Source: Tomocerus qinae (Eukaryota > Arthropoda > Collembola > Entomobryomorpha > Tomoceridae). Taken from it: a stretch of DNA of 64,000 nucleotides. Shown piece after piece: positions 52,883 to 62,300 of this stretch. Both the position numbers and the translations under genes were made by a program. Under the pieces are notes generated by a model that saw only the letters and a program-made list of their open reading frames with translations, was not told the DNA's origin and did not search any database. Position 1 is the stretch's first letter. The number at the start of each line of letters is the position of its first letter. Location of the stretch: NCBI GenBank assembly GCA_020055645.1, contig CM034550.1, positions 15,699,001 through 15,763,000 on the forward strand, in the 5' to 3' direction.

Positions 52883-53323
52883 TGTTATGAAAACGGATTC
52901 AGTTAGTGAGACAAGTTTTGTATTTAGTTGTTACTGTAAAGTAACTTTTATTGAACAGAGAGAGAATGAAGTTTCCAGCTCAAACAGTTGAATAATACTC
53001 AGTACTTTTACATTATTGTCCATGGTATTTAAATACTATGCTTACATAGACAGATGTGAGAGACCCTTAATGGTTACAATAGGTATCTCTATAAAGCAAG
53101 GGACATGGGACGATGTAACAGTTGTACCCATATGCTTTCATGCTTCATTTAGACTTAATTGAGCTACAAAATCATAAAAACTAATAGTTACTACATTAAG
53201 AAGGGCCAAACGTTAAGTACTTGGACCCTTAAAATCTAATGTTCAGCTTAAATGTACAAACCAATTGTGTGAACATTTGCTACTTTACTTTCTCATGCAT
53301 TTATTTAGGTTAGTATTCTAACA
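52883..53323 (-). repeat. LTR, central, shared by both copies
   Basis: 441 bp. It serves as 5' LTR of the left copy and 3' LTR of the right copy. It has no 5-bp duplication at either side, as expected if it was never itself an outer junction. The TATA-like TATTTAAATA lies at 53,026-53,035. Confidence 0.95.
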
Positions 53324-53332
53324 CTATCCCTT
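53324..53332 (-). other. Polypurine tract of right copy
   Basis: AAGGGATAG on the minus strand, flush with the central LTR and identical to the left copy. Confidence 0.7.
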
Positions 53333-53350
53333 AATCTAAATACATTTTCT

Positions 53351-54904
53351 TTAGGCATCATCTATTTCGATGGTTTTAGGGGCTGTAAATTTTACAGCAG
53401 GCTCGACAGTTTTCTTCCGTTTCCAAATGATAATCATAACAACAACCAGAATTATTATAATAAGAGACAAAAAAATGATTCCACCAATCAACAAATTTAA
53501 AAACATAAATGTAGTATTATATGAATCATGATTTTTCTTAGTTGAATCCAACATTTTTATATCTTCCTTAATTTCGTCCATGTGTATCTTTGGCTGTAAT
53601 AGCCAATTAGCTTTCATCGTGAATAAAGGGTTGACCTCCTGGATATGGCTAATTTGAAATTCGCCGGCCTTGTAGAAATGGTCATTGATTGTGAAAGCTG
53701 CTGTAATTGGCAGTGTAAAGACATCAAGTGGGCAGGCCTGTTCTCTTTTTCCAATTGTAATATTATTGCCGTGGCAATAAATATAATTCTGAAAGTTGAA
53801 GTTTTTTACTTGAACGAAATCCATCGCGTCCTTTGTATGTCTCGGATGACATTTTCCCAACGAATAATACCTCGAGACGTTTGGGTAGGTCATGCTATGG
53901 TCACAATCCTGTGAAGGAGACAAAATCAAATCAGAGTATTTAACATTAACTGCATACACACAACTGTGTAATTCACTCATGATCACGTTTCGGGGTCCAG
54001 AAAACGAGATAACGCAAGTCTGGTTCTCAGTTTGGTGTATCAGGTCAAAAGGGTCAGCCTCCAGAAGGTGCAGAGTATCATTTATAAGTGGAGTAACAAA
54101 ATCAAAGTACAGTTTAGATTTGTCATAAGATATTCGACATTTCTTTGCTCTGCCAAGCCGAATTGGACAAGACTCTTTACATGGCAAGGAGAAGCCAAGA
54201 TAGTCAAACAATGGAGCATATAACTTTCGTTCTTCCCAATTTCGCTTCGCTTCTTTAAGTATTTGTTTGGCAGTCAGCATTCTTGATGTTATGTATGAAA
54301 TTGCGTAAATAGATGCGCTCAGCTTTGCTTTCATTTGTGTATAGTCATCTTCATGTGCCTTAGTTTCTATCCGCAAAAGTTTTACATTATGTTGTAGAAC
54401 TTTAATTGCTTCTTTCGCCAATTCCATATTTTTCGAAAGACTCTCTAGTTCACTTTCCATCTCACTCATCTTCGTTTCAACAGTTGCTATTTTTCCTGCT
54501 GCGACACTGGCTGTCACCTGTGCTGAGATTCCAAGTCCAACTGGAACAACTATGGACATGATTAGTATTCCCATTAATATTCCAAAAACAAATCTCTTAG
54601 AGCGTGAATGGACTTCTGTGAAGCTGCCTTTAGGGCACATAATTTCCAGTTCCTTCATAAAATATTCATCATACAGTTCGTTGCATTTGTTTTTCGTATC
54701 GATGAGAAGATCCTCATGAATTGTCTCATTCGTCAAAATGTCGCAAGGGCTTTTCAAATGAATCATTAAATAGTACTCATTGTAACCTACAGTTATAGGT
54801 ATGTTACTTGGCCTCCAGAGTACTGGTTGGTTTACGGTTGGGTTTGCAGTAATTGGAGATAGAAGTCCCAGCAATAGTAGCATAGTAATGAATAACTTGC
54901 TCAT
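53351..54904 (-). CDS. env: Envelope-like class I fusion glycoprotein, right copy
   Basis: 517 codons with the same protein as the left copy: signal peptide, RSKR site at 101-104, fusion-peptide-like segment, heptad region, twelve ectodomain cysteines (three before and nine after the cleavage site), transmembrane anchor and basic tail. Env is unbroken in both copies while gag-pol has length differences in both. The frame is continuous with RNase H upstream. Start chosen at the Met just before the signal peptide. Confidence 0.88.
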   Translation of the reverse strand: MSKLFITMLLLLGLLSPITANPTVNQPVLWRPSNIPITVGYNEYYLMIHLKSPCDILTNETIHEDLLIDTKNKCNELYDEYFMKELEIMCPKGSFTEVHSRSKRFVFGILMGILIMSIVVPVGLGISAQVTASVAAGKIATVETKMSEMESELESLSKNMELAKEAIKVLQHNVKLLRIETKAHEDDYTQMKAKLSASIYAISYITSRMLTAKQILKEAKRNWEERKLYAPLFDYLGFSLPCKESCPIRLGRAKKCRISYDKSKLYFDFVTPLINDTLHLLEADPFDLIHQTENQTCVISFSGPRNVIMSELHSCVYAVNVKYSDLILSPSQDCDHSMTYPNVSRYYSLGKCHPRHTKDAMDFVQVKNFNFQNYIYCHGNNITIGKREQACPLDVFTLPITAAFTINDHFYKAGEFQISHIQEVNPLFTMKANWLLQPKIHMDEIKEDIKMLDSTKKNHDSYNTTFMFLNLLIGGIIFLSLIIIILVVVMIIIWKRKKTVEPAVKFTAPKTIEIDDA

Positions 54905-55355
54905 TAGTCCACTTATGGTTCCAGTTCCAACACCGATCTTTGAATGGGGATTGATATTCCCGTTTCCTGCACTGAGTCCAAGTTTCTGTGTATCATGCTG
55001 ATGTTTGCCTTTTAGCAGTGGTTTTGTGAGTACATCTGCCTTTTGTTCTTCTTTGGGTACATGGTGTACCTCTATTACATTATTAGTTATTAGTTCTCTG
55101 ACATAGTGGTAACGTACATCTATATGCTTAGTACGTTTATGAAACTCTGGGTTTTTAGCTAGCCGTATAGCGCTTGTATTGTCAACGAACAGCTTGGCTG
55201 GGCCGTCTTGTGGTATCTGCAGCTCCAAAAGATAGGTTTGCAGCCAAACACATTCCCTGGCTGCTGAGGAAAGAGCAACATACTCTGCCTCTGTACTGGA
55301 ACAAGTCACTATAGGTTGCTTATTACTGTTCCAAGTGATCAAACTATCTCCAAGG
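54905..55355 (-). CDS. pol: RNase H domain, right copy (C-terminal part of Pol)
   Basis: Same content as the left copy: STEAEYVAL, LFVDNTSAI and ADVLTKPL motifs. The frame changes at the four-base A run 55,356-55,359. Upstream of it, in the reverse-transcriptase frame, the first RNase H motif (SDSDFAG) reads openly in this copy. Confidence 0.85.
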
Positions 55356-55478
55356 AAAAGGCATAACCAGTGGTTGATTTCCTGTCAAGTTTGTTGCCTG
55401 CAAAGTCTGAATCCGAGTAGCCATTCAAACTCAACTCTCCTCCCTTCTTGTAATACAAACCCAAGTTTATTGTTCCTT

Positions 55479-57746
55479 TTAGGTACATAAGTACCTTTTC
55501 GCTGCTTCGAGATGATTCTCATCGTATGCACTCATAAATTGGGACAGCTTTGACACTGCATAGGCAATGTCAGGACGGGATAATCTTGTGAGAAACAATA
55601 AAGCTCCAATGAGCTGTGGATAAGGCAGTCCTTTCTCACACTGCTCAGCAGGAAGCCAATCCTGGTTCGGTTGCATTGGTACAGACTGTACACTGCAATC
55701 AGTCATCTCAAATCTGTCAAGCAAGGTTTGTACATACGATGCCTGTCCCATATAAATTCCGTCTTCGCTTCGTTTAATTTCGAATCCCACGAAAGAGCTT
55801 AGTTCTCCTTTTGATATTTCAAATGTAGACTCAATTCTCTGTGTAACCATTTTTAGTGCTTCGTTATTTGGGGACACCATTAAAATATCGTCCACATATA
55901 CCAGTAGGTATACAATGTATGTGTTAACAAATCCAATAAAGACACAAGGGTCGCTTGTTAATACATTAAAATTATTTTCTTTTAAAAATTCAGTTAATCT
56001 CTCGTTCCAGCATCTCGGTGCTTGCTTAAGCCCATAAAGACTCTTGTCCAACAAGCAAACTAAGTTAGGATTTTCTATAAATCCGTCAGGCTGCTTCATA
56101 TAAATAACTTCTTTAACTTTCCCATGCAGAAAGGCTGTTTTGATGTCCAGTTGTACAATAAAGTAGCCGTATGTAGCTGCTATGCATATCAGAATCCTTA
56201 TGCTTTCGTATCGGCCAACAGAGGAGAATGTGGCATAATAATCAATTCCATGTACTTGCTTGTAACCTTTTATAACCAAACGGGACTTAAATCTTGAAAT
56301 TGAGCCATCTGGGTTTGTTTTTACTCTGTATACCCAACGGTTGTCAAGTACTTGCTTGTCTGTTGGGTAAGGGACCAAAGTCCAAGTTTTATTTAATTTA
56401 TGGCTATGTAATTCATCCACCATGGATTCCATCCATTCCTTGGCATTGGGTGACATAATTGCTTCATCAAACGTTGCTGGCTCTATTATTTTTGTATGAA
56501 ATCCAACTTGAAGTCTGTCTATTGGCTTTAGTTTGGACCTATCCCTTAAAGTAGGCCCTGGCTTTATGTAGGATTCTATCTCCTCTTCGTCTCCCACAGG
56601 TTCACTTAACTCTTTTCTACTCTGCTCAAAGCTGTTCGCTTCCTCAAGAGAAATTTCACCTTGTACTACTTCTTTGAAAGTTACATTACGAGCAATTGTT
56701 ACTGTTTTATTAAGAGCATTGTATATTCTGTAGCTTTCTCCATCATATCCAACCATATAACTCTGTTCAGCAGTATCATTCCACACTTTTCGTTTGTTTT
56801 GTGGTATGTGTGCAAAGGCTAGGCATCCAAAAATACGCAAATGTCCCATTTCTGGTTTTCTTTTTAAAATAGCCTCAAATGCTGTTATTTCTGGACTCTG
56901 TGTATCCAGAATTCGGTTCTTTATGTAAACTGCTGTGGCCATTGCTTCAGCCCACAAATATTCTGGCAGTTTTGACTGCAGTAGCATACAGCGAGCCGAT
57001 TCTTTCAAAGTTCTCATTTCCCGTTCTATCTTCCCATTCGATTCAGGGCTGTATGGGGCCGTGGTCTCATGTACAATACCCATTTTCTGAAAGAATGTCT
57101 GAACTGTCTTATTAACCATTTCAGTTCCATTGTCACTTCTAAAAACTTTAAGTCTTGATCCTGTCTGGTTTTCCATAAAGTAAACATACTCTTCAATACA
57201 GGCAGGGACTTGTGTCTTTTTCGTGATAAAGAATACCATACGAAATCCTGTCGAATCATCTTTCATTAGGAAGAAATAATCAGCTCCTCCAATAGAAGTA
57301 ACAGGCATTTTCCCAGATAGGTCTGCGTGAACCATTTCCCCTGGCTTAGTATTTCTCTTAGTTTCCACTGTGTGGTAAGGCTTTCTAGCTTGTTTTCCCA
57401 ATTGACAAGTGCTACATTCAATGGACTGTTCTCCAAAATTCTCATAAAATCCTTTCACTGCATTTTTCTTGGCCGTGTCATTAATGAACCTTATATTGAT
57501 GTGACCCATTCGCTCATGCCAGAGTCTTGCATTAGAGCTCAAGCATATTGCATTTGCTTTGTTCGGTACAATGGGTTTAAACTTCATAATATACATATTA
57601 TCTCTCATTACAGCTACTGGCCCTTCTAATCCATTTCTATCAATGTATTTTGCCACTCCCGCTGCTCTTATTATGGTATATCCCTTTTTATCCATAATAA
57701 CTTCTGAAAAAGAGATTGGCTGCTCCCTCAATATGCAGTACCTCAT
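55479..57746 (-). CDS. pol: Integrase and reverse transcriptase, right copy
   Basis: 755 codons from an artificial start. The first roughly dozen residues come from the wrong frame ahead of a run of five A (57,707-57,711; four in the left copy). The genuine sequence then runs through the integrase zinc domain (His77, His82, Cys111, Cys114), the D,D35E core (Asp142, Asp205, Glu241) and reverse transcriptase with YVDD at 617-620. It ends early because TTTT at 55,496-55,499 is TTTTT in the left copy (49,436-49,440). One residue differs from the left copy (Val for Leu in the KRK-WNDT stretch). The integrase part is uninterrupted here, unlike the left copy. Confidence 0.93.
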   Translation of the reverse strand: MRYCILREQPISFSEVIMDKKGYTIIRAAGVAKYIDRNGLEGPVAVMRDNMYIMKFKPIVPNKANAICLSSNARLWHERMGHINIRFINDTAKKNAVKGFYENFGEQSIECSTCQLGKQARKPYHTVETKRNTKPGEMVHADLSGKMPVTSIGGADYFFLMKDDSTGFRMVFFITKKTQVPACIEEYVYFMENQTGSRLKVFRSDNGTEMVNKTVQTFFQKMGIVHETTAPYSPESNGKIEREMRTLKESARCMLLQSKLPEYLWAEAMATAVYIKNRILDTQSPEITAFEAILKRKPEMGHLRIFGCLAFAHIPQNKRKVWNDTAEQSYMVGYDGESYRIYNALNKTVTIARNVTFKEVVQGEISLEEANSFEQSRKELSEPVGDEEEIESYIKPGPTLRDRSKLKPIDRLQVGFHTKIIEPATFDEAIMSPNAKEWMESMVDELHSHKLNKTWTLVPYPTDKQVLDNRWVYRVKTNPDGSISRFKSRLVIKGYKQVHGIDYYATFSSVGRYESIRILICIAATYGYFIVQLDIKTAFLHGKVKEVIYMKQPDGFIENPNLVCLLDKSLYGLKQAPRCWNERLTEFLKENNFNVLTSDPCVFIGFVNTYIVYLLVYVDDILMVSPNNEALKMVTQRIESTFEISKGELSSFVGFEIKRSEDGIYMGQASYVQTLLDRFEMTDCSVQSVPMQPNQDWLPAEQCEKGLPYPQLIGALLFLTRLSRPDIAYAVSKLSQFMSAYDENHLEAAKRYLCT

Positions 57747-58782
57747 TCATTGTGCATTCTATCCATTTATTGTTCATGAATGCCAATACTGAAACAGTTC
57801 CTATTCCTTGGGCTTCCACTGCGTTTCCGTCAGTAAGGTATACTGACACTCGGGTCTCAAACTCTTTGTATGAAATAAAGAAGGATTTTTTACCGCATAT
57901 ATGTTGGCTTGCACCGGAATCTGAAATCCATACATCATTACCATGATTTGGATTGCTCATGAAGGCTGCAATTGTCTTTCTTTTATCCTCCTCACTTTCG
58001 TTGGGGTGTGTATTGCGGGCTGGGCATTCCTTATCCTTATACCAATGACCAGTCTGTTTGCACCGACTGCATTTGGTCTTTTTCTTTAATTCTTCAATCT
58101 TTCTTTTCTTGAATTCCTTTTTGTCGAGTTTCCCTTTTCCTCCTTTTGCCTGAAACGCCTTTACTTGGCTCTGCTCCTCCTCAGTGTTGCTTACTTGTTT
58201 CAGCTCAAGATCCTCTTTTCTCAACCTGGCTAACAGTGCGGGCATTGTTTGGGATGCTGCAGGAACACTGTCCCATGCCTTTTTGAAAGCATTATGCTTT
58301 TCATCAGGAAGTGAAGACACTATCTTCATAATTGTGGTATCATCGTCAATAACCACACCCATTTGGTTTAGAGAGATTGACAACCTCTCTATCTCAGTGT
58401 ATGTAGTGACAAGAGTTGTTCCCTCTTTGAACTTATAGTTGAAGAATGAAGCTAACACAAACTGTTTGTTCAACTGACTTGTGTCACTATGAATTGACTT
58501 TAGACGGTCATACACTTGTTTTGATGTAATACAACTGTGGATATGAGTAGCGTTCACTAATGTAAGAGTGGGTACAATGATGGCTTGGGCCTTTATATCA
58601 GAATCGTCCCATTTATCTTTATCAGCTGCGGCTGCACGAGTGGATGTGCCACTGACAACGTCCCACACTTTTGCAGCTTTAAGAACTAGGGTGATTTGTA
58701 AGTTCCAGAGATCCCAATTATCATTTGCAAGTTTTACAACGTGATTTGTATCAATACGTTGCGAAATACTGACGGTGGCCAT
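57688..58782 (-). CDS. gag-pol: Gag and protease, right copy
   Basis: 364 codons. Gag body, zinc knuckle at Cys238/Cys241/His246/Cys253 and protease D288-S-G are identical to the left copy. The reading frame leaves the true one at the five-A run 57,707-57,711, so the last few residues are not genuine. The start ATG lies 161 bases after the 5' LTR, in the favourable context AAAATGGCC. A GTAAAA donor-like sequence ends immediately before this ATG (58,786-58,787). Confidence 0.93.
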   Translation of the reverse strand: MATVSISQRIDTNHVVKLANDNWDLWNLQITLVLKAAKVWDVVSGTSTRAAAADKDKWDDSDIKAQAIIVPTLTLVNATHIHSCITSKQVYDRLKSIHSDTSQLNKQFVLASFFNYKFKEGTTLVTTYTEIERLSISLNQMGVVIDDDTTIMKIVSSLPDEKHNAFKKAWDSVPAASQTMPALLARLRKEDLELKQVSNTEEEQSQVKAFQAKGGKGKLDKKEFKKRKIEELKKKTKCSRCKQTGHWYKDKECPARNTHPNESEEDKRKTIAAFMSNPNHGNDVWISDSGASQHICGKKSFFISYKEFETRVSVYLTDGNAVEAQGIGTVSVLAFMNNKWIECTMNEVLHIEGAANLFFRSYYG

Positions 58783-58923
58783 TTTACTTGTCAGAGTTCA
58801 ACAACTTGCTCACTCACAAATACTTCACTCTTTTCCACACAAAAAACTGACTAAGTATTTACTGATTGGACAAATTCACTAAGTTCAAAAACTTGAATTC
58901 TTTTAACTCACAGATCGAATCCT

Positions 58924-58943
58924 GAATCCCACTTCTGACACCA
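58924..58943 (-). other. Primer-binding site (tRNA-Leu) of right copy
   Basis: The same 20 bases as the left copy, GAATCCCACTTCTGACACCA on the plus strand, abutting the 5' LTR at 58,944. The match to the 3' end of tRNA-Leu is from memory of the metazoan sequence. Confidence 0.85.
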
Positions 58944-59007
58944 TGTTATGAAAACGGATTCAGTTAGTGAGACAAGTTTTGTATTTAGTTGTTACTGTAA
59001 AGTAACT

Positions 59008-59013
59008 TTTATT
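59008..59013 (-). promoter_or_regulatory. Polyadenylation signal AATAAA in LTR
   Basis: AATAAA on the minus strand, about 75 bp downstream of the TATA-like box, so it would lie in or near the R region. The same spot exists in the other two LTRs. Confidence 0.55.
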
Positions 59014-59086
59014 GAACAGAGAGAGAATGAAGTTTCCAGCTCAAACAGTTGAATAATACTCAGTACTTTTACATTATTGTCCATGG

Positions 59087-59096
59087 TATTTAAATA
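59087..59096 (-). promoter_or_regulatory. TATA-like box in LTR
   Basis: TATTTAAATA (self-complementary) about 290 bp into the LTR from its 5' end, placing the transcription start shortly downstream and the polyadenylation signal after it. Equivalent boxes lie at 53,026-53,035 and 46,967-46,976. Confidence 0.55.
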
Positions 59097-59384
59097 CTAT
59101 GCTTACATAGACAGATGTGAGAGACCCTTAATGGTTACAATAGGTATCTCTATAAAGCAAGGGACATGGGACGATGTAACAGTTGTACCCATATGCTTTC
59201 ATGCTTCATTTAGACTTAATTGAGCTACAAAATCATAAAAACTAATAGTTACTACATTAAGAAGGGCCAAACGTTAAGTACTTGGACCCTTAAAATCTAA
59301 TGTTCAGCTTAAATGTACAAACCAATTGTGTGAACATTTGCTACTTTACTTTCTCATGCATTTATTTAGGTTAGTATTCTAACA

Positions 59385-59389
59385 TTCGA
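59385..59389. repeat. Target-site duplication TTCGA, right copy
   Basis: Exact partner of 46,819-46,823. Together they show the array occupies one integration site. Confidence 0.85.
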
Positions 59390-62300
59390 GGAACCTACAT
59401 TTAATTTGTAACGTTATTCCTCATCTGTGCTAAATCTGAACATTGGAGTCTTAATCTTTAAAAAAATACGTTTTAAAGTATTTTTTATACTTTTCTTTAA
59501 AATCTATTTTTAAATCTCTAAATCTCTATCTCTAAATCTGTAAAATTAGTAGAAAAAATCAGGATTTTTCTTCGTTTCTCAAACATTTCTCATGAAATAC
59601 ACGGTTTGAAATGCAGAATTGCTTTCCCTCTGTCTGCATTCCAAATTTTAAAAGAAATATTTATTTTTATTTATTTGCTAGGGTGGTAAAAAGTGTGGTA
59701 CATCTGTGAAAGTGGGGAAAAGATTAAAAATTTAGGAAAATATTTACTCCGAGCAGCATTTGGGTACGCATGTGAATTTGTAAAACAGATCGAGTAATCT
59801 GGAGCTGTGATTAGTGTGTGCTATCTTCATTAGCAGTAGTAGATAGGCATTAAAAGATAAGATCGGGTAAAATAAGGGTTCTAGGCGATATTGTATAGAG
59901 CTGGAATTGAACTGGGAACTAAAGCACTCAGTCATTCACTCACACCCTCAGATTTTATGTAGATTAATGAAGAAAGTTAGCTAAATTACTGAAGTCGTGT
60001 ATAGAGGTACTCATTTGGCATTTACCCCGAGTAAATCTGTAGTATTCTCTGGGTTTTAGTGTACATATATTTTACACGGGGCACATCTCGTTGATGTATT
60101 TGCTGCGTATACGGAGAAATGTTTAGCTAAGCTGAAGTCAACTGCAAACCAAGTCTAACCAGAGCAGACCACAAGAGTCAGAATCAGAGAGCAGACCAGA
60201 AAGTCTCTCTTGCCAAAGTGGGCAAGATATATTCCTATAGAATTCACACAGATACTCAACATAGGAAAACAATGGAGTAGTGGGGAAGATGTATGGAGAC
60301 ATTATAAGGATTTAGTAATCAATATCCCGCAACATAACAGAAAACATCTCTGAGGTATACTTATTATTAGCGTAAATATACACAAATTCACCTATACAGA
60401 CATTTAAAGATTACCTACTATAAATATTGCAAATTGTTTACGATGTAATATCTATAGAAAGTTCTAGTGAGTAGATAGCAAGATATTTCCAGCAGAGAAA
60501 CTGATTGCGACAAGTCACTCATTCACGTCTCATTAGATTAGCCTATTGTACAGCCACATACAACTTCAGATCTTACACATATATAGTATCTGCTATACTT
60601 ACAGTACTATCTGGTTAATAATATTTGAAGTCTGTCTTGTCTTATGTGGAGGCATGTCTGGCTTTATCTTACCTTCCTTGTCTCCCCATTTCCTTGAGAA
60701 ACAACTTTATTCCCAAATCTTCCATGGGTGGTGGGAAAGAAAGTCGGGGCAGTGTTCTAGTTCTGAACGTGCCAATCTTAATCTATGAATGTATGTAAAA
60801 AATGTAAACTAAGTTAACGACTCGCAAGTACTTTCTCTCCCTAATACAAAGTGTGTATCTTTCCTCCGAGGACAAAACTTTGCTTTTCTTTTTTACTTCT
60901 TATTTCCCATGAATTTGTACCCTTTCCCTAAAAAAAGTTTTTTTGTTCTAGTTAGAATGAGTATCGAGTATCGACTATATATGCAAAATACACTAAAGAG
61001 AGTTTTTTATTTCTGAAAAGTGAGATAGACTCGTGTGGGAAACCAAAGCTTCATTTTCCAATGGGAGAAAAGTAAACGAAACTAAGAAGAACAAACAGCC
61101 AGGAGGAAGAGGGAGTTTATCTTAACTCTTAGCTCATCCGATCTTATCTTACTCCATTCTCTGTTGGCTTAGCATGCCCTGTTGTAGTTTTAAGTGTAGA
61201 GTCATGCACTTATCCAGACTTCTATGTGCTTACTTAGCATCTCTCAATCTCTTTACATATACGCTTCGTCTTGTCACTACTTTCTTTTGTTTAGTTTAGC
61301 TCATTCATTGTCTTCTGACTCATCTCTTACACAACTAAAACAATCTTATATAATATAATAGCTTGCGTAATTTCTATGCACAGTCTACGTGTAAATCTTT
61401 CTTTTGTAACATTGTTATGCAATTTGCTTCTATTTCACCATTGTTGTCATATTACGTTCGTTTATAATACGAATCAGTAGACTCTTGTCTCTTTTCATCT
61501 ACTTTCCCTTAATTTACTCTTCCTCACGTTCTCCACTTCCAAACACTTACATATAAAAGGACGTGCTCTCATCTATAAGTCTTCCTAAAAGAATCCCATT
61601 CAACAAAGAACAGGGGAAACATGTGTTGCTGTCATGTCATTTTATTCTAGAAATTAAATTTCCTTACTTCTAAGAATTTTGACCAAATGTACATTGTTGT
61701 AGTACTACATGCATTAAATCTTAAATTGTATTGTCTTAGAACTTGCTTACAGTTAGCTTTATTTATGTAGCTCCAGAATCCTCCTTGTGAGTATGTCTGT
61801 TCATCAGTCACGAATTGTCGTTTCAGCACTTCGCATGCGATGTCAGTCCACTCAGCTCAACGCAATACAATTCACTCAATTTTCTCCTTCCTCACTCGTG
61901 AATGCAACCCAATCACAAAATAAGTGCTAAACAATTCAATTCAATCAAAAATTCGATCCAATTCAATCATTCACCTTTCAAGTCCTCTTCATTCCTACCT
62001 TCGAAACAGTCCATCAGGTTTCCACAAATATAATTTGTTTATGCAAGACAGAGACTTCGCATCTTAGAATTCCGTCGTGCTACAAGGAATTATTTAATTG
62101 ACCATAAGACAAAGGAAGCACTCTCTTAAATAAAGTTATCTCAGTTCACAAATTACAGATATACTTGCTACTTTATTTTATAATCACTTTCTTCACAAGT
62201 TATTATGTTTGGATTGCTATACTTATTAAATGTCTTATGAGTCACACAATTTGCATTTGTATTGTCTCTATTGAATTGTAAATTGTATGCGTCTTGAATA

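Larger units (their letters stand above)
46824..59384 (-). mobile_element. Tandem Ty1/copia-type retroelement array with envelope gene (LTR-int-LTR-int-LTR)
   Basis: Three 441-bp LTRs enclose two internal regions of 5,618 and 5,620 bp, both transcribed on the minus strand. Gene order is gag, protease, integrase, reverse transcriptase, RNase H, then envelope. Integrase ahead of reverse transcriptase is the copia order and separates it from gypsy/retrovirus elements. The copies differ, as far as I could compare, by one substitution (50,727 vs 56,786) and four 1-base homopolymer length differences. The outer 5-bp duplication and shared central LTR fit recombination between an inserted copy and a new cDNA, unequal crossing-over between LTRs, or integration of a tandem intermediate. 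An assembly duplication must also be excluded. Confidence 0.95.
58944..59384 (-). repeat. LTR, right outer (5' LTR of right copy)
   Basis: 441 bp, same sequence as the other two by eye. On the minus strand it begins TGTTAGAATA and ends CATAACA. A perfect small palindrome GTTACT-GTAA-AGTAAC lies near 58,990-59,006 in the presumed U5/R part. Confidence 0.95.

Noticed and set aside
47586..58438. Plus-strand open frames repeated within both copia copies
   Set aside because: They are antisense shadows of gag, pol and env and recur only because the element is duplicated.
58924..58943. Possible tRNA-Leu gene next to the LTR
   Set aside because: Only the last 20 bases match a tRNA, at the expected primer-binding position, repeated in both copies. 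The rest of a tRNA is absent.
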